In this document: positions 55,885 through 64,000 of the stretch, one piece after another
How the letters are laid out: every line of letters begins with the position of its first letter
Numbering within the stretch: position 1 is the stretch's first letter
NCBI RefSeq assembly: GCF_000166335.1
Contig: NC_014657.1
Coordinates: 798,501 to 862,500 of the forward strand
Direction: 5' to 3'
Source: Caldicellulosiruptor owensensis OL
Lineage (GTDB): Bacteria > Bacillota > Thermoanaerobacteria > Caldicellulosiruptorales > Caldicellulosiruptoraceae
Length of the DNA: 64,000 bases
The notes under the pieces: model-generated
Database searches by the model: none
Told to the model about the DNA's origin: nothing
Seen by the model: only the letters and a program-made list of their open reading frames with translations
Position numbers and translations under genes: made by a program

Positions 55885-56877
55885 ATGGCAGAACTCAGAT
55901 GGAATCCTCTTTTGCGTGACTGGGTAATGATTGCATCGCACAGACAGGAAAGACCTCAGATGCCCAAAGACTGGTGCCCGTTTTGTCCTGGCTCTGGCAG
56001 AGTTCCAGATAATTATGATGTTTTGGAGTATGATAACGACTTTCCAGCCCTTATGCAAAATCCGCCACAGCCAGATGATGTTGCAACATCTTTTTACAAG
56101 GTTGCATCTGCGTACGGCAAGTGTGAGGTAATTTTATACTCTCCAAATCACACGATAACACTGCCCGAGCTTGAGGTCTCTCATATAAGAAAGCTTGTGG
56201 ACCTGTGGGTTGAGAGATTTGAAACTCTAAAGAAAGATAAAAACATAAAGTTTATATTTATCTTTGAAAACAGAGGCGAGGTAGTGGGTGTCACAATGCC
56301 GCATCCACACGGTCAGATATATGGATATTCATGGATACCACTAAAAATCTTGCGTGAACTTGAAAGTGCCAAGATGCACTATGAGCAGCATGGTGAGTGT
56401 TTAATCTGCAGGATTGACAGGGAAGAGAAGGAGTTTAAAAAGAGAATAATCATAGAAAACGACCATTTTGTAACATACCTGCCTTTCTTTACTGAATATC
56501 CTTATGGTGTATTTATATCTCCAAAGCGACATGTAGGTGTTATTTCTGACCTTACAGAAGAAGAAAAAGACAGCTTTGCAAAGATATTAAAAGAGACCAC
56601 AGGAACGCTGGACAGTCTTTTTGACTATCAATTCCCGTACATGATGTGCATGCATCAGCTTCCTGTCAATGTCGATGAGGACTATTCTAAATTTTACCAT
56701 TTTCATGTAGAGTTTTACCCGCCCATGCGGTCAAAAGACAAGCAAAAGTTCAATGCATCGAGTGAAACAGGGGCGTGGGCACCGTGTAACACCACCTCAC
56801 CCGAGGAAAAGGCAGAAGAGCTGAGACAGGCTTATAAAAGATTTATGGAAAAGATGCAAGGAGGAGACAAGAAATGA
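55885..56877 (+). CDS. galT: Galactose-1-phosphate uridylyltransferase
   Basis: The 330-residue HIT-superfamily enzyme has RWNPLLRDWVMIASHR, zinc-site CPFCPGSG, and the active-site GVTMPHPHGQIYGYSW (HPH, nucleophile His). It moves UMP between UDP-glucose and galactose-1-phosphate in the Leloir pathway. Its stop overlaps the galK start. Confidence 0.95.
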   Translation: MAELRWNPLLRDWVMIASHRQERPQMPKDWCPFCPGSGRVPDNYDVLEYDNDFPALMQNPPQPDDVATSFYKVASAYGKCEVILYSPNHTITLPELEVSHIRKLVDLWVERFETLKKDKNIKFIFIFENRGEVVGVTMPHPHGQIYGYSWIPLKILRELESAKMHYEQHGECLICRIDREEKEFKKRIIIENDHFVTYLPFFTEYPYGVFISPKRHVGVISDLTEEEKDSFAKILKETTGTLDSLFDYQFPYMMCMHQLPVNVDEDYSKFYHFHVEFYPPMRSKDKQKFNASSETGAWAPCNTTSPEEKAEELRQAYKRFMEKMQGGDKK

Positions 56878-58043
56878 AGATTGAAGAGCTTTTGAAGATA
56901 TTCAAGGAGGTTTATGGTGAAGGCAAAGAGCCTATCAGGTGCTTTTTTTCAAGCGGAAGAGTAAACCTAATTGGTGAGCACACAGACTACAACGGCGGGT
57001 ATGTTTTCCCTGCGGCGCTCAATGTTGGTACCACCGTTCTTGTCCGAAAAAGAAACGACAAAAAAATTTGCTTGTATGCCACAGACTTGAAAGAGCTTGT
57101 TGAAGCAGATATCGATAAGATTGATGAGTATAAAAATATCAGGTGGGGGAACTATCAGCTTGGTGTTGTAAAAGAGCTAAAAGAGGCAGGATATGAAGTT
57201 GGAGGACTTGACATGCTCTTTCACGACACTGTACCGCACGGAGCAGGGCTTTCATCATCTGCTGCGATTGAGTGTGCAACTGGAATTGCAGTTTACTCAC
57301 TCTTCAATAGCAAACCAATTGACAAGGTTGAACTTAGCTTTATATGTCAGAGGGCTGAGAACAGGTTTGTTGGGGTAAACTGTGGTATCATGGACCAGTT
57401 TGCTTCAAGTCTTGGAAAAAAAGACCATGCCATTTTTCTCAACACACGCACTATGGAGTACAGGTATGTACCTTTAAAACTTGGTGATTACAAGATTGTG
57501 ATCAGTAACACTAACAAGAAAAGAAGTCTTGCAGAATCAAAGTACAATGAGAGAAGGTCTCAGTGTGAAAGAGGGCTAGAATTTTTGAAAAGAAAGCTTA
57601 ATATTTCATGCCTTGGCGAGCTTGACGTTGAGACGTTTGAGAAATATAAAAATTTGATTGATGATGAAATAATTTTAAAAAGAGTAAGACATGTTGTGTA
57701 CGAAGACGACAGAGTTTTAAAGTCCATTGACGTTTTGCAAAAAGGAGACCTTGAAGGTTTTGGCAAGCTTATGATACAATCTCATATATCACTAAGAGAT
57801 GACTATGAGGTAACAGGATTTGAGCTTGACACACTTTTTGATGAAGCTTTAAAGGTAGAAGGGGTAATTGGCTCAAGAATGACAGGTGCTGGTTTTGGTG
57901 GCTGTACAGTCTCAATTGTTCATAAGGATGCTATAGAAGAGTTTGCAAGAAAAGTAGGGGAAAATTACCATGCAAAAACAGGCCTTGTGGCAGATTTTTA
58001 TACATTTGAAATTGACGATGGAGCAAGGGAAATAGAGATTTGA
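56874..58043 (+). CDS. galK: Galactokinase
   Basis: The 389-residue GHMP kinase has GRVNLIGEHTDYNGGYVFPAA, the phosphate loop PHGAGLSSSAAIE, CGIMDQFASSLGK and motif 3 GSRMTGAGFGGCTVS. It phosphorylates galactose at C1 with ATP. ATG 56874 overlaps the galT stop, so translation is coupled. Confidence 0.95.
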   Translation: MKIEELLKIFKEVYGEGKEPIRCFFSSGRVNLIGEHTDYNGGYVFPAALNVGTTVLVRKRNDKKICLYATDLKELVEADIDKIDEYKNIRWGNYQLGVVKELKEAGYEVGGLDMLFHDTVPHGAGLSSSAAIECATGIAVYSLFNSKPIDKVELSFICQRAENRFVGVNCGIMDQFASSLGKKDHAIFLNTRTMEYRYVPLKLGDYKIVISNTNKKRSLAESKYNERRSQCERGLEFLKRKLNISCLGELDVETFEKYKNLIDDEIILKRVRHVVYEDDRVLKSIDVLQKGDLEGFGKLMIQSHISLRDDYEVTGFELDTLFDEALKVEGVIGSRMTGAGFGGCTVSIVHKDAIEEFARKVGENYHAKTGLVADFYTFEIDDGAREIEI

Positions 58044-58076
58044 AAATTCTTTTATAAAGAAAGGATTGATACAAAG

Positions 58077-59060
58077 ATGATTTTGGTTACAGGTGGAGCA
58101 GGATATATTGGAAGCCATATGGTTTGGCTTTTGCTTGAAAAGGGATATGATGTTGTGGTTGTTGACAATCTTGAAAAAGGTCACAAGAAAGCAGTTTTAG
58201 GCGGAAAGTTTTATGTTGGTGATCTTAAAGACAAAGAGTTTTTGGAAAATGTCTTTGCGGAAAATAACATTTCGGCAGTTATCCATTTTGCTGCATCTTC
58301 TTTGGTGGGAGAGAGCGTTCAGAATCCTATAAAGTATTACTACAACAACGTTTATGGTACTCTAAATCTTGTTGACACAATGATAAAACACAATGTAAAA
58401 AAACTTGTGTTTTCTTCAACAGCTGCCGTCTATGGAGAACCAGAGAACATCCCTATACTTGAAGAGGACAAAACCCAGCCTACAAACCCTTATGGTGAGA
58501 CAAAACTTGCAATTGAAAAGATGCTAAAGTGGATGGATGTTGCCTATGGGCTAAAATTTGTGTCACTGAGGTATTTCAACGTTGCAGGTAGCCACCCCGA
58601 CGGTATTATTGGAGAAGACCATAATCCTGAGACACACCTTATTCCAATAGTGCTTCAAACAGCACTTGGTATTCGTGAAAAGGTTATCGTATATGGCAAT
58701 GATTACAATACCAAAGATGGTACTTGTATAAGAGATTACATTCATGTTATAGATTTGTGTGATGCTCATCTCAGAGCGTTAGAATATTTGGAGAAGAATA
58801 ATAAAAGTGAAATATTCAATTTAGGAAATGGAATGGGATTTTCAGTAATGGAGGTAATTGAAAAGGCAAGTGAGGTTGTTGGTAAAAAAATCCCATATGA
58901 GATTGGACCAAGAAGAGCAGGTGACCCTTCAGTCTTGGTTGCATCGTCGCAGAAAGCTCAAGAAATTCTTGGATGGCAGCAGAAATATAATAGTTTGGAG
59001 ACAATAATTTCTACAGCGTGGAAATGGCATTCAACTCATCCCCGTGGATATGAAGAATAA
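58077..59060 (+). CDS. galE: UDP-glucose 4-epimerase
   Basis: The 327-residue short-chain dehydrogenase has VTGGAGYIGSHMVW (NAD binding), FSSTAAVYGEPE and the catalytic YGETK, then LRYFNVAGSHPDG. It interconverts UDP-glucose and UDP-galactose, completing galT-galK-galE. A terminator follows. Confidence 0.95.
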   Translation: MILVTGGAGYIGSHMVWLLLEKGYDVVVVDNLEKGHKKAVLGGKFYVGDLKDKEFLENVFAENNISAVIHFAASSLVGESVQNPIKYYYNNVYGTLNLVDTMIKHNVKKLVFSSTAAVYGEPENIPILEEDKTQPTNPYGETKLAIEKMLKWMDVAYGLKFVSLRYFNVAGSHPDGIIGEDHNPETHLIPIVLQTALGIREKVIVYGNDYNTKDGTCIRDYIHVIDLCDAHLRALEYLEKNNKSEIFNLGNGMGFSVMEVIEKASEVVGKKIPYEIGPRRAGDPSVLVASSQKAQEILGWQQKYNSLETIISTAWKWHSTHPRGYEE

Positions 59061-59071
59061 ACAAACAATAA

Positions 59072-59112
59072 GGGTTGGAAGAAGTTGTATGTTTTCCTTC
59101 CAACCCATTTTT
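59072..59112. terminator. Terminator between galE and convergent gltX
   Basis: GGGTTGGAAG (59072-59081) and CTTCCAACCC (59097-59106) form a perfect 10-bp stem, followed by ATTTTTG. Confidence 0.85.
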
Positions 59113-59116
59113 GTAT

Positions 59117-60559
59117 TTAGGCAAATTTTTTAATAGTTTTTTCTATTCGACTTACTACTTCATCTTTTCCAATTACTTCCATCATCTCAAAAAGACCGGG
59201 TGTTACAGTCCTTCCACTTATACACATTCTTATTGTGTGAATTATATTTGCAGCTTTTGTGTTCAGCTCTTCAGCCTTTCTTCTCACAAGCTTTTCAATT
59301 TCTTCTGCTGAGAAAGGCTTTATATTTTTCAGGTCATCAAGAAGAAGTTGAAGATTTTTAAGGTTATCAGGAGTGAAGTATTTTTCCACACCCTTTTGTT
59401 CGTATTCATAATTAGAATCAAAAAAGTAGGTGCTTGCACTAACTACCTCAACAAGTGTTTTGACCTTTTCACGCACAAGCTTTAAAACAGACTTTACATA
59501 TTCTTTATCAAACGAAGTTATGTCAATTCCCTCTTTTGAATAAAAATATTTCATTCTTTCATATAAATCGTCAATATCTATTTCTTTCAGGTAATATCCA
59601 TTTATCCATGTCAGCTTATTTATATCATAAATAGCTGCATTTTTTGAAACCTTTTCAAGCTCAAATTTCTGTATTGCTTCGTCAAGAGTGATGATAGTTC
59701 TATCTTCTCCAGGCGACCAGCCAAGGAGCAAAAGGTAATTGACAATTGCTTCTTTTAAGTATCCATTCTCAAAAAATTCTTCAACAGAGGTTGCACCATG
59801 TCTTTTACTCAGCTTACTTCTATCAGGTGCTAAAATCATTGGGACATGTGCAAACTGTGGTGGCTGAATATTTAAAGCCTCGTAAATTATTAGCTGTTTT
59901 GGGGTATTCGAAAGATGCTCTTCGGCCCTTATAACATGCGATATTTTCATAAGATAATCGTCAATTACACACACAAAGTTGTATGTTGGATTCCCATCAG
60001 ATTTTAGGATTATAAAGTCATCTAAGTGGTCATTTGAAAATTCAACATCTCCACGGATGATGTCATGCACAACTGTTGTTCCTTCCATTGGTGCCTTTAT
60101 TCTAACAACTGCCTTTTCACCATTTTCGATTTTCTTTTTAGCATCTTCCAAACTTATGTTCCTGCACTTTTTGCTGTACTTGTACGGTATCTTTTGCTGC
60201 CTTGCAATTTCCCTTTCTCTTTCTATCTCTTCATGTGTGCAAAAACAGTAATAAGCCTTTCCTTCTTCTAAAAGCTTTTGGATGTATTCAAGATAGATTT
60301 CCTTTCTCTGAGATTGAAAATACGGTCCAAATTCACCGCCAACGTCAGGACCTTCATCCCATTCAATTCCAAGCCATCTCAAGCTTTTCATAATACCTTT
60401 TGCCCACTCTTCTCTTGACCTTTCAAGGTCAGTGTCTTCTATGCGTAAAACAAATTTTCCGTTGTGTTTTCTGGCAAATAGATAGTTGAAAAGTGCTGTT
60501 CTTGCACCGCCTATGTGAAGTTGCCCGGTCGGACTTGGTGCAAATCTGACTCTTACCAT
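59117..60559 (-). CDS. gltX: Glutamyl-tRNA synthetase
   Basis: The 480-residue class I synthetase has RFAPSPTGQLHIGGARTALF (HIGH motif as HIGG), the zinc-type insertion region CFCTHEEIE, KLSKRHGATSVEEF and an anticodon-binding C-terminal part. The ATG has AAAGGAGT upstream (complement). It reads convergent to galE and divergent from ylxM. Discriminating versus non-discriminating charging cannot be read here. Confidence 0.95.
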   Translation of the reverse strand: MVRVRFAPSPTGQLHIGGARTALFNYLFARKHNGKFVLRIEDTDLERSREEWAKGIMKSLRWLGIEWDEGPDVGGEFGPYFQSQRKEIYLEYIQKLLEEGKAYYCFCTHEEIEREREIARQQKIPYKYSKKCRNISLEDAKKKIENGEKAVVRIKAPMEGTTVVHDIIRGDVEFSNDHLDDFIILKSDGNPTYNFVCVIDDYLMKISHVIRAEEHLSNTPKQLIIYEALNIQPPQFAHVPMILAPDRSKLSKRHGATSVEEFFENGYLKEAIVNYLLLLGWSPGEDRTIITLDEAIQKFELEKVSKNAAIYDINKLTWINGYYLKEIDIDDLYERMKYFYSKEGIDITSFDKEYVKSVLKLVREKVKTLVEVVSASTYFFDSNYEYEQKGVEKYFTPDNLKNLQLLLDDLKNIKPFSAEEIEKLVRRKAEELNTKAANIIHTIRMCISGRTVTPGLFEMMEVIGKDEVVSRIEKTIKKFA

Positions 60560-60689
60560 CTTTTTACTCCTTTCGTGCTAAGTTGTATTTGGATTGAAAT
60601 TATAAATTGTTCGGTTTATAACAGATTGTATTATAACACAAAATGCTGTTGAGAGAGCTGATTTTTTGAAACGAATCTTTAAAAAATTT

Positions 60690-60718
60690 TTGACAAAACA
60701 TTATAAATCAATTATTAT
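60690..60718 (+). promoter_or_regulatory. Promoter of the ylxM-ffh operon
   Basis: A consensus TTGACA (60690-60695), 17 bp and TATTAT (60713-60718) lie 35 bp before ylxM. Confidence 0.8.
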
Positions 60719-60752
60719 ATATAAGTGTCAAGTTTTTAAACTTTACAGAGAG

Positions 60753-61115
60753 ATGAAATTGAAAATGCAACAAGAAAATAAGGTATATTTAAGTCTTCTT
60801 TATGACTTCTATAAAGACTTTTTGACCGAAAGGCAAAAAAAGATTATTGAGCTGTATGTAAATGAAGATTTAACCTTGGGAGAAATATCGAAAGAACTTG
60901 GCATATCACGGCAGGGTGTTTTTGATGCATTCAGAAAAGCAGAAATGGTCTTAAAAAAATATGAGGCAAAGCTCAAGCTTGCGGATAGGTATTATAAAAA
61001 CATAAGTTTAATTGATGAAGTATTGCAAAAACTGAGGAGAATATACGATAGATATAAAGACGAAGAAATTATGAGTATAATAAATAGTATTCAGGAGTGG
61101 CAAGAAAATGTTTAG
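60753..61115 (+). CDS. ylxM: YlxM-type HTH protein, SRP-associated
   Basis: About 120 residues with an HTH domain (LTERQKKIIELYVNEDLTLGE split by context, ISKELGISRQGVFDAFRKAE) like sigma-70 region 4, the UPF0122 pattern. YlxM genes precede ffh in Firmicutes, and the protein modulates the signal recognition particle (family knowledge). ATG 60753 or 60765 is the start; a frame back to 60666 contains the promoter. The 3' end overlaps ffh by 8 bp. Confidence 0.9.
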   Translation: MKLKMQQENKVYLSLLYDFYKDFLTERQKKIIELYVNEDLTLGEISKELGISRQGVFDAFRKAEMVLKKYEAKLKLADRYYKNISLIDEVLQKLRRIYDRYKDEEIMSIINSIQEWQENV

Positions 61116-62439
61116 CAGTCTTTCTGAAAAATTACAGGATGTCTTTAAAAAGTTGAGAGGGAAGGGCAAGCTCACAGAAAAGGATATCAAAGAAGCTATG
61201 AAAGAGGTGAAGCTTGCCCTTTTAGAAGCTGATGTAAACTACAAAGTGGTAAAAGATTTTATTAACAATGTTACGCAGAAGGCTGTTGGAGAAGAAGTTT
61301 TGGAGAGCCTTACACCTGCTCAACAGGTAATAAAGATTGTTTACGATGAGATGGTAAACCTGTTGGGTGGTAGTGACGCTAAACTTACATTTTCACCAAG
61401 CGGGTTTTCAATCTATATGATGGTAGGACTTCAGGGTTCTGGTAAGACGACTACAGCTGGTAAGCTTGCAGGGCTTTTGAAAAAACAGGGGAAAAATCCT
61501 TTGCTTGTTGCATGTGATATTTACAGACCTGCTGCAATAAAGCAATTAGAAGTTGTTGCGCAAAAGGTTGGTGTAAAATGCTATGCAGATTATACAAGTC
61601 AAGATGCTGTCAAGATAGCAAAAGATGGCATTGAGTTTGCAAAATCAAACAGGTCTGACGTTGTTATAATAGATACAGCAGGAAGACTTCATATAAATCA
61701 GGAACTTATGGATGAGCTTAAAAATATAAAAAATGCTGTGAAACCTACAGAAATTTTGCTTGTAGTAGATGCTATGACAGGTCAAGATGCTGTTAATGTT
61801 GCAGAAGCTTTCAATGCTCAACTTGGCATAGATGGAATTATTATGACAAAGCTTGACGGTGACACACGAGGCGGAGCAGCACTTTCTGTTAAAGCAATAA
61901 CAGGAAAACCTATTAAATTTGCAGGCGTTGGCGAAAAAATGGAGGATTTAGAGCCGTTTTATCCTGATAGGATGGCTTCGAGAATCCTTGGTATGGGGGA
62001 TATTTTAACTTTAATAGAGAAAGCTCAGGAGGCAATAGACCAGAAAAAGGCTGAGGAACTTGAAAAGAAGCTCAGAAGTATGCAGTTTACTCTTGAAGAT
62101 TTTTTAGATCAGCTAAAGCAAATAAAGAAGATGGGACCTTTATCTCAGATTATTTCCATGATACCCGGCATTAAACTAAAGGGTGATGTGGATTTTGATG
62201 CTGGTGAGAAGGAACTTAAGAAGATAGAAGCAATTATAAATTCAATGACAAGAGAAGAACGCCAAGACCCAAGCATTATTAATTCCAGCAGAAAAAGACG
62301 AATTGCAATGGGGTCAGGCACCACTGTTCAAGATGTAAACAGGCTTTTGAAACAGTTTGAAGACATGAAAAGGATGATGAAGCAATTTTCGAACCCCAAC
62401 TTTGCTAAGAAAGGAAAAATTAAATTTCCTTTCATGTAA
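61108..62439 (+). CDS. ffh: Signal recognition particle protein Ffh
   Basis: The 443-residue GTPase has the N domain, G domain with [37 protein letters not shown], and a methionine-rich M domain (MRMF-like [10 protein letters not shown] at the end) that binds signal peptides and 4.5S RNA. It directs membrane proteins to FtsY. Confidence 0.96.
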   Translation: MFSSLSEKLQDVFKKLRGKGKLTEKDIKEAMKEVKLALLEADVNYKVVKDFINNVTQKAVGEEVLESLTPAQQVIKIVYDEMVNLLGGSDAKLTFSPSGFSIYMMVGLQGSGKTTTAGKLAGLLKKQGKNPLLVACDIYRPAAIKQLEVVAQKVGVKCYADYTSQDAVKIAKDGIEFAKSNRSDVVIIDTAGRLHINQELMDELKNIKNAVKPTEILLVVDAMTGQDAVNVAEAFNAQLGIDGIIMTKLDGDTRGGAALSVKAITGKPIKFAGVGEKMEDLEPFYPDRMASRILGMGDILTLIEKAQEAIDQKKAEELEKKLRSMQFTLEDFLDQLKQIKKMGPLSQIISMIPGIKLKGDVDFDAGEKELKKIEAIINSMTREERQDPSIINSSRKRRIAMGSGTTVQDVNRLLKQFEDMKRMMKQFSNPNFAKKGKIKFPFM

Positions 62440-62477
62440 TATACATTAAAACGTTTATAGGAGGAGGTGATTTTAAA

Positions 62478-62723
62478 GTGGCAGTAAGAATAAGGCTCAA
62501 GAGAATGGGTGCAAAAAACAATCCTTTTTATAGAATTGTTGTTGCGGATTCAAGAACGCCAAGAGATGGAAAAACAATTGATGAGATTGGTTATTACAAT
62601 CCTCTAAAAAATCCAGCTGAAATAAAGGTGGATGTTGAGAGAGCTAAAAAATGGCTTTCAAACGGTGCTCAGCCAACAGATACAGTTAAAATTCTACTTA
62701 AAAAAGCTGGTGTGATTGAATAA
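62478..62723 (+). CDS. rpsP: Ribosomal protein bS16
   Basis: The 81-residue protein has [20 protein letters not shown] and [19 protein letters not shown], the bS16 signature. GTG 62478 follows AGGAGGAGGTGA. It belongs to the 30S subunit. Confidence 0.97.
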   Translation: MAVRIRLKRMGAKNNPFYRIVVADSRTPRDGKTIDEIGYYNPLKNPAEIKVDVERAKKWLSNGAQPTDTVKILLKKAGVIE

Positions 62724-62752
62724 AACATATGTAGAAGGAGGGGTAGTTTATC

Positions 62753-62986
62753 ATGCTAAAAGATTTAGTTGAAGTCATAGCAAAATCTCTTGTTGACAAT
62801 CCAGATCAGGTAAAAGTAAGCGAAATCCACGGTGAGCAGTCAGTAATTATTGAGCTCAAAGTTGCTCCTGAAGATATGGGAAAGGTTATTGGCAAGCAGG
62901 GAAGAATAGCAAGAGCTATAAGAACAGTTGTCAGAGCTGCAGCAAACAAAGACAACAAGAGAGTTATAGTTGAAATTTTACAATAA
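62753..62986 (+). CDS. khpA: KH-domain RNA-binding protein KhpA (YlqC)
   Basis: The 77-residue protein is one KH domain with the GKVIGKQGRIARAIR loop. With KhpB it binds many RNAs and affects cell elongation in Gram-positives (family knowledge). It is always found between rpsP and rimM. A hairpin terminator begins at its stop codon. Confidence 0.93.
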   Translation: MLKDLVEVIAKSLVDNPDQVKVSEIHGEQSVIIELKVAPEDMGKVIGKQGRIARAIRTVVRAAANKDNKRVIVEILQ

Positions 62987-63020
62987 AAGAGTTAGGCATG
63001 CTTATGCCTAACTCTTTTTT
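62985..63020 (+). terminator. Hairpin between khpA and rimM
   Basis: AAAAGAGTTAGGCAT (62985-62999) pairs with ATGCCTAACTCTTTT (63004-63018), with more Ts behind. It would end or attenuate the ribosomal operon before rimM-trmD, unless read through. Confidence 0.85.
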
Positions 63021-63036
63021 AAAAAGGAGGTAGATT

Positions 63037-63546
63037 ATGTATAAATACCTCCAGGTTGGCAAGATTGTAAACACATTTGGACTCAAGGGTGAAGTGAAAG
63101 TAATACCTCTTACAGATGAGGTTGACAGGTTTTCTGAGCTTGAATATGTTCTTTTGGAAGACAACCTTTCAACAAAGCTCACAATTGAGAGGTATAGAGT
63201 AAAAGATAATATCGTGATAATAAAGTTCAAGGAGATTTCGAGCATAGATGAAGCACAAAAGCTGAAAAACAGGTATATAGTGATAGAAAGAGAAAGAGCC
63301 AAAAAACTGCCAAAGGACACTTATTTTATATGTGATATTATTGGGCTTGAGGTGTATGATTTAGATGGTAGAAAACTGGGTAGAATAAAGGATGTTTTAA
63401 AAACTGGCAGCAATGATGTGTATATTTGCGACAGCTATATAGGAAAGAAAGACATACTGATTCCTGCTTTGAAAGACATTGTAAAAGAGGTCAATATTGA
63501 AGAGGGATATATGAAAATAAGGATTGTTGAAGGGTTGTTAGATTGA
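63037..63546 (+). CDS. rimM: 16S rRNA processing protein RimM
   Basis: The 169-residue protein has [20 protein letters not shown] (N-terminal barrel) and a C-terminal PRC barrel ([33 protein letters not shown]). It assists 30S head maturation. AAAAAGGAGG precedes the ATG; trmD follows with a 2-bp gap. Confidence 0.95.
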   Translation: MYKYLQVGKIVNTFGLKGEVKVIPLTDEVDRFSELEYVLLEDNLSTKLTIERYRVKDNIVIIKFKEISSIDEAQKLKNRYIVIERERAKKLPKDTYFICDIIGLEVYDLDGRKLGRIKDVLKTGSNDVYICDSYIGKKDILIPALKDIVKEVNIEEGYMKIRIVEGLLD

Positions 63547-63548
63547 AG

Positions 63549-64000
63549 ATGATATTCAAAGTTCTAACTTTGTTTCCAGAAGTGATTTTGTCTGCAACAA
63601 ATTACAGCATATTAAAAAGAGCTCAACAAAAAGGGCTGATAAAGATAGAGGCAATTAATATACGAGATTTTACAATTGATAAACACAAGAGGACAGATGA
63701 CTATCCATACGGTGGCGGGTTTGGAATGGTTATGACTGCCCAGCCGATAATTGATGCGTATGAGAGTATAAAACCAGCCAAACCTCACAGAGTTATTTAT
63801 CTCACACCTCAAGGAAAAACATACACTCAGCGGTATGCAGAGCAGCTGTCAAAAGAAAAAGAGATTGTAATAATATGTGGGCACTATGAAGGAATTGACC
63901 AGAGAGTAATTGACATGATTGTGACAGATGAGATTTCTATAGGAGACTATGTTTTAACTGGAGGAGAGTATGCTGCACTTGTGGTGATTGACTCAGTTTC
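63549..64000 (+). CDS. trmD: tRNA (guanine37-N1)-methyltransferase, 3' end outside window
   Basis: The open frame from ATG 63549 ([20 protein letters not shown]) runs to the window edge with [15 protein letters not shown] and the trefoil-knot SAM site [13 protein letters not shown], then [15 protein letters not shown], all diagnostic of TrmD. It methylates G37 in tRNAs. About 150 of roughly 240 residues are visible. Confidence 0.95.
   Translation, partial: MIFKVLTLFPEVILSATNYSILKRAQQKGLIKIEAINIRDFTIDKHKRTDDYPYGGGFGMVMTAQPIIDAYESIKPAKPHRVIYLTPQGKTYTQRYAEQLSKEKEIVIICGHYEGIDQRVIDMIVTDEISIGDYVLTGGEYAALVVIDSV

Overview
The window is low-GC, Gram-positive (Firmicutes/Clostridia) chromosomal DNA. 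Gene content and protein style (GH67 alpha-glucuronidase with uxuA/uxuB, CbiMNQO-type metal uptake, PorGDAB, UPF0236/ISLre2 transposase, many TTG/GTG starts, strong GGAGG-type ribosome binding sites) point to an anaerobic thermophilic plant-polysaccharide degrader, most likely Caldicellulosiruptor. The genus call is inference; I cannot name the species.

Layout. 1-14.1 kb: a glucuronoxylan (aldouronate) utilisation locus: two sugar ABC permeases, a YesM-type histidine kinase, its YesN-type response regulator cut after codon 6 by an ISLre2-family element (3461-5073, 8-bp target duplication), then alpha-glucuronidase, fructuronate reductase, mannonate dehydratase and a GH2 glycosidase. A LacI-type operator precedes the alpha-glucuronidase, and a GC-rich structured segment lies between uxuA and the GH2 gene. 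14.3-18.2 kb: Co/Ni ECF transporter, followed by a frameshifted, deleted nicotinate phosphoribosyltransferase fused to a DUF45 metallopeptidase fragment, then tRNA-Arg(CCT) on the minus strand. 18.3-34.7 kb: housekeeping genes (serS, porGDAB, pheA, yybS-gdpP-rplI-dnaB, ahcY-mtaD, murJ, tyrS).

34.7-47.3 kb is accessory. Directly behind tyrS lies a tandem duplication of about 1.6 kb. Each unit holds a tyrS-tail relic or tail, a terminator, a leader with a TTG-triplet promoter spacer, a Sec-exported small protein with a polymorphic-toxin-like C-terminus, and a putative immunity gene. Nucleotide identity is near complete except for one internal block (the toxin C-terminal ~65 residues, the intergenic gap and the first immunity codons), which differs between the copies. 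A third, decayed unit follows. Next come an MMPL/RND exporter under a two-palindrome operator, a secreted propeller plus NlpC-like protein behind a leader with competing hairpins, a membrane-anchored propeller protein, a DUF5412 gene with a nonsense mutation, a 5'-truncated azoreductase and an iron alcohol dehydrogenase.

47.4-64 kb: a GlpP-controlled glycerol-3-phosphate oxidation operon with a leader terminator, lon-engB, a PocR/AraC regulator, galT-galK-galE, gltX, and the ylxM-ffh-rpsP-khpA-rimM-trmD operon, with trmD cut by the window edge.

The best candidates for something undescribed are the tandem secreted toxin/immunity array with a swapped toxin tip, and the unexplained structured leaders at 11.54-11.64 kb and 41.84-41.93 kb. 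Several genes are freshly broken (IS insertion, 1-bp frameshift plus deletion fusion, nonsense codon, 5' truncation), so this strain has probably lost or changed several functions.
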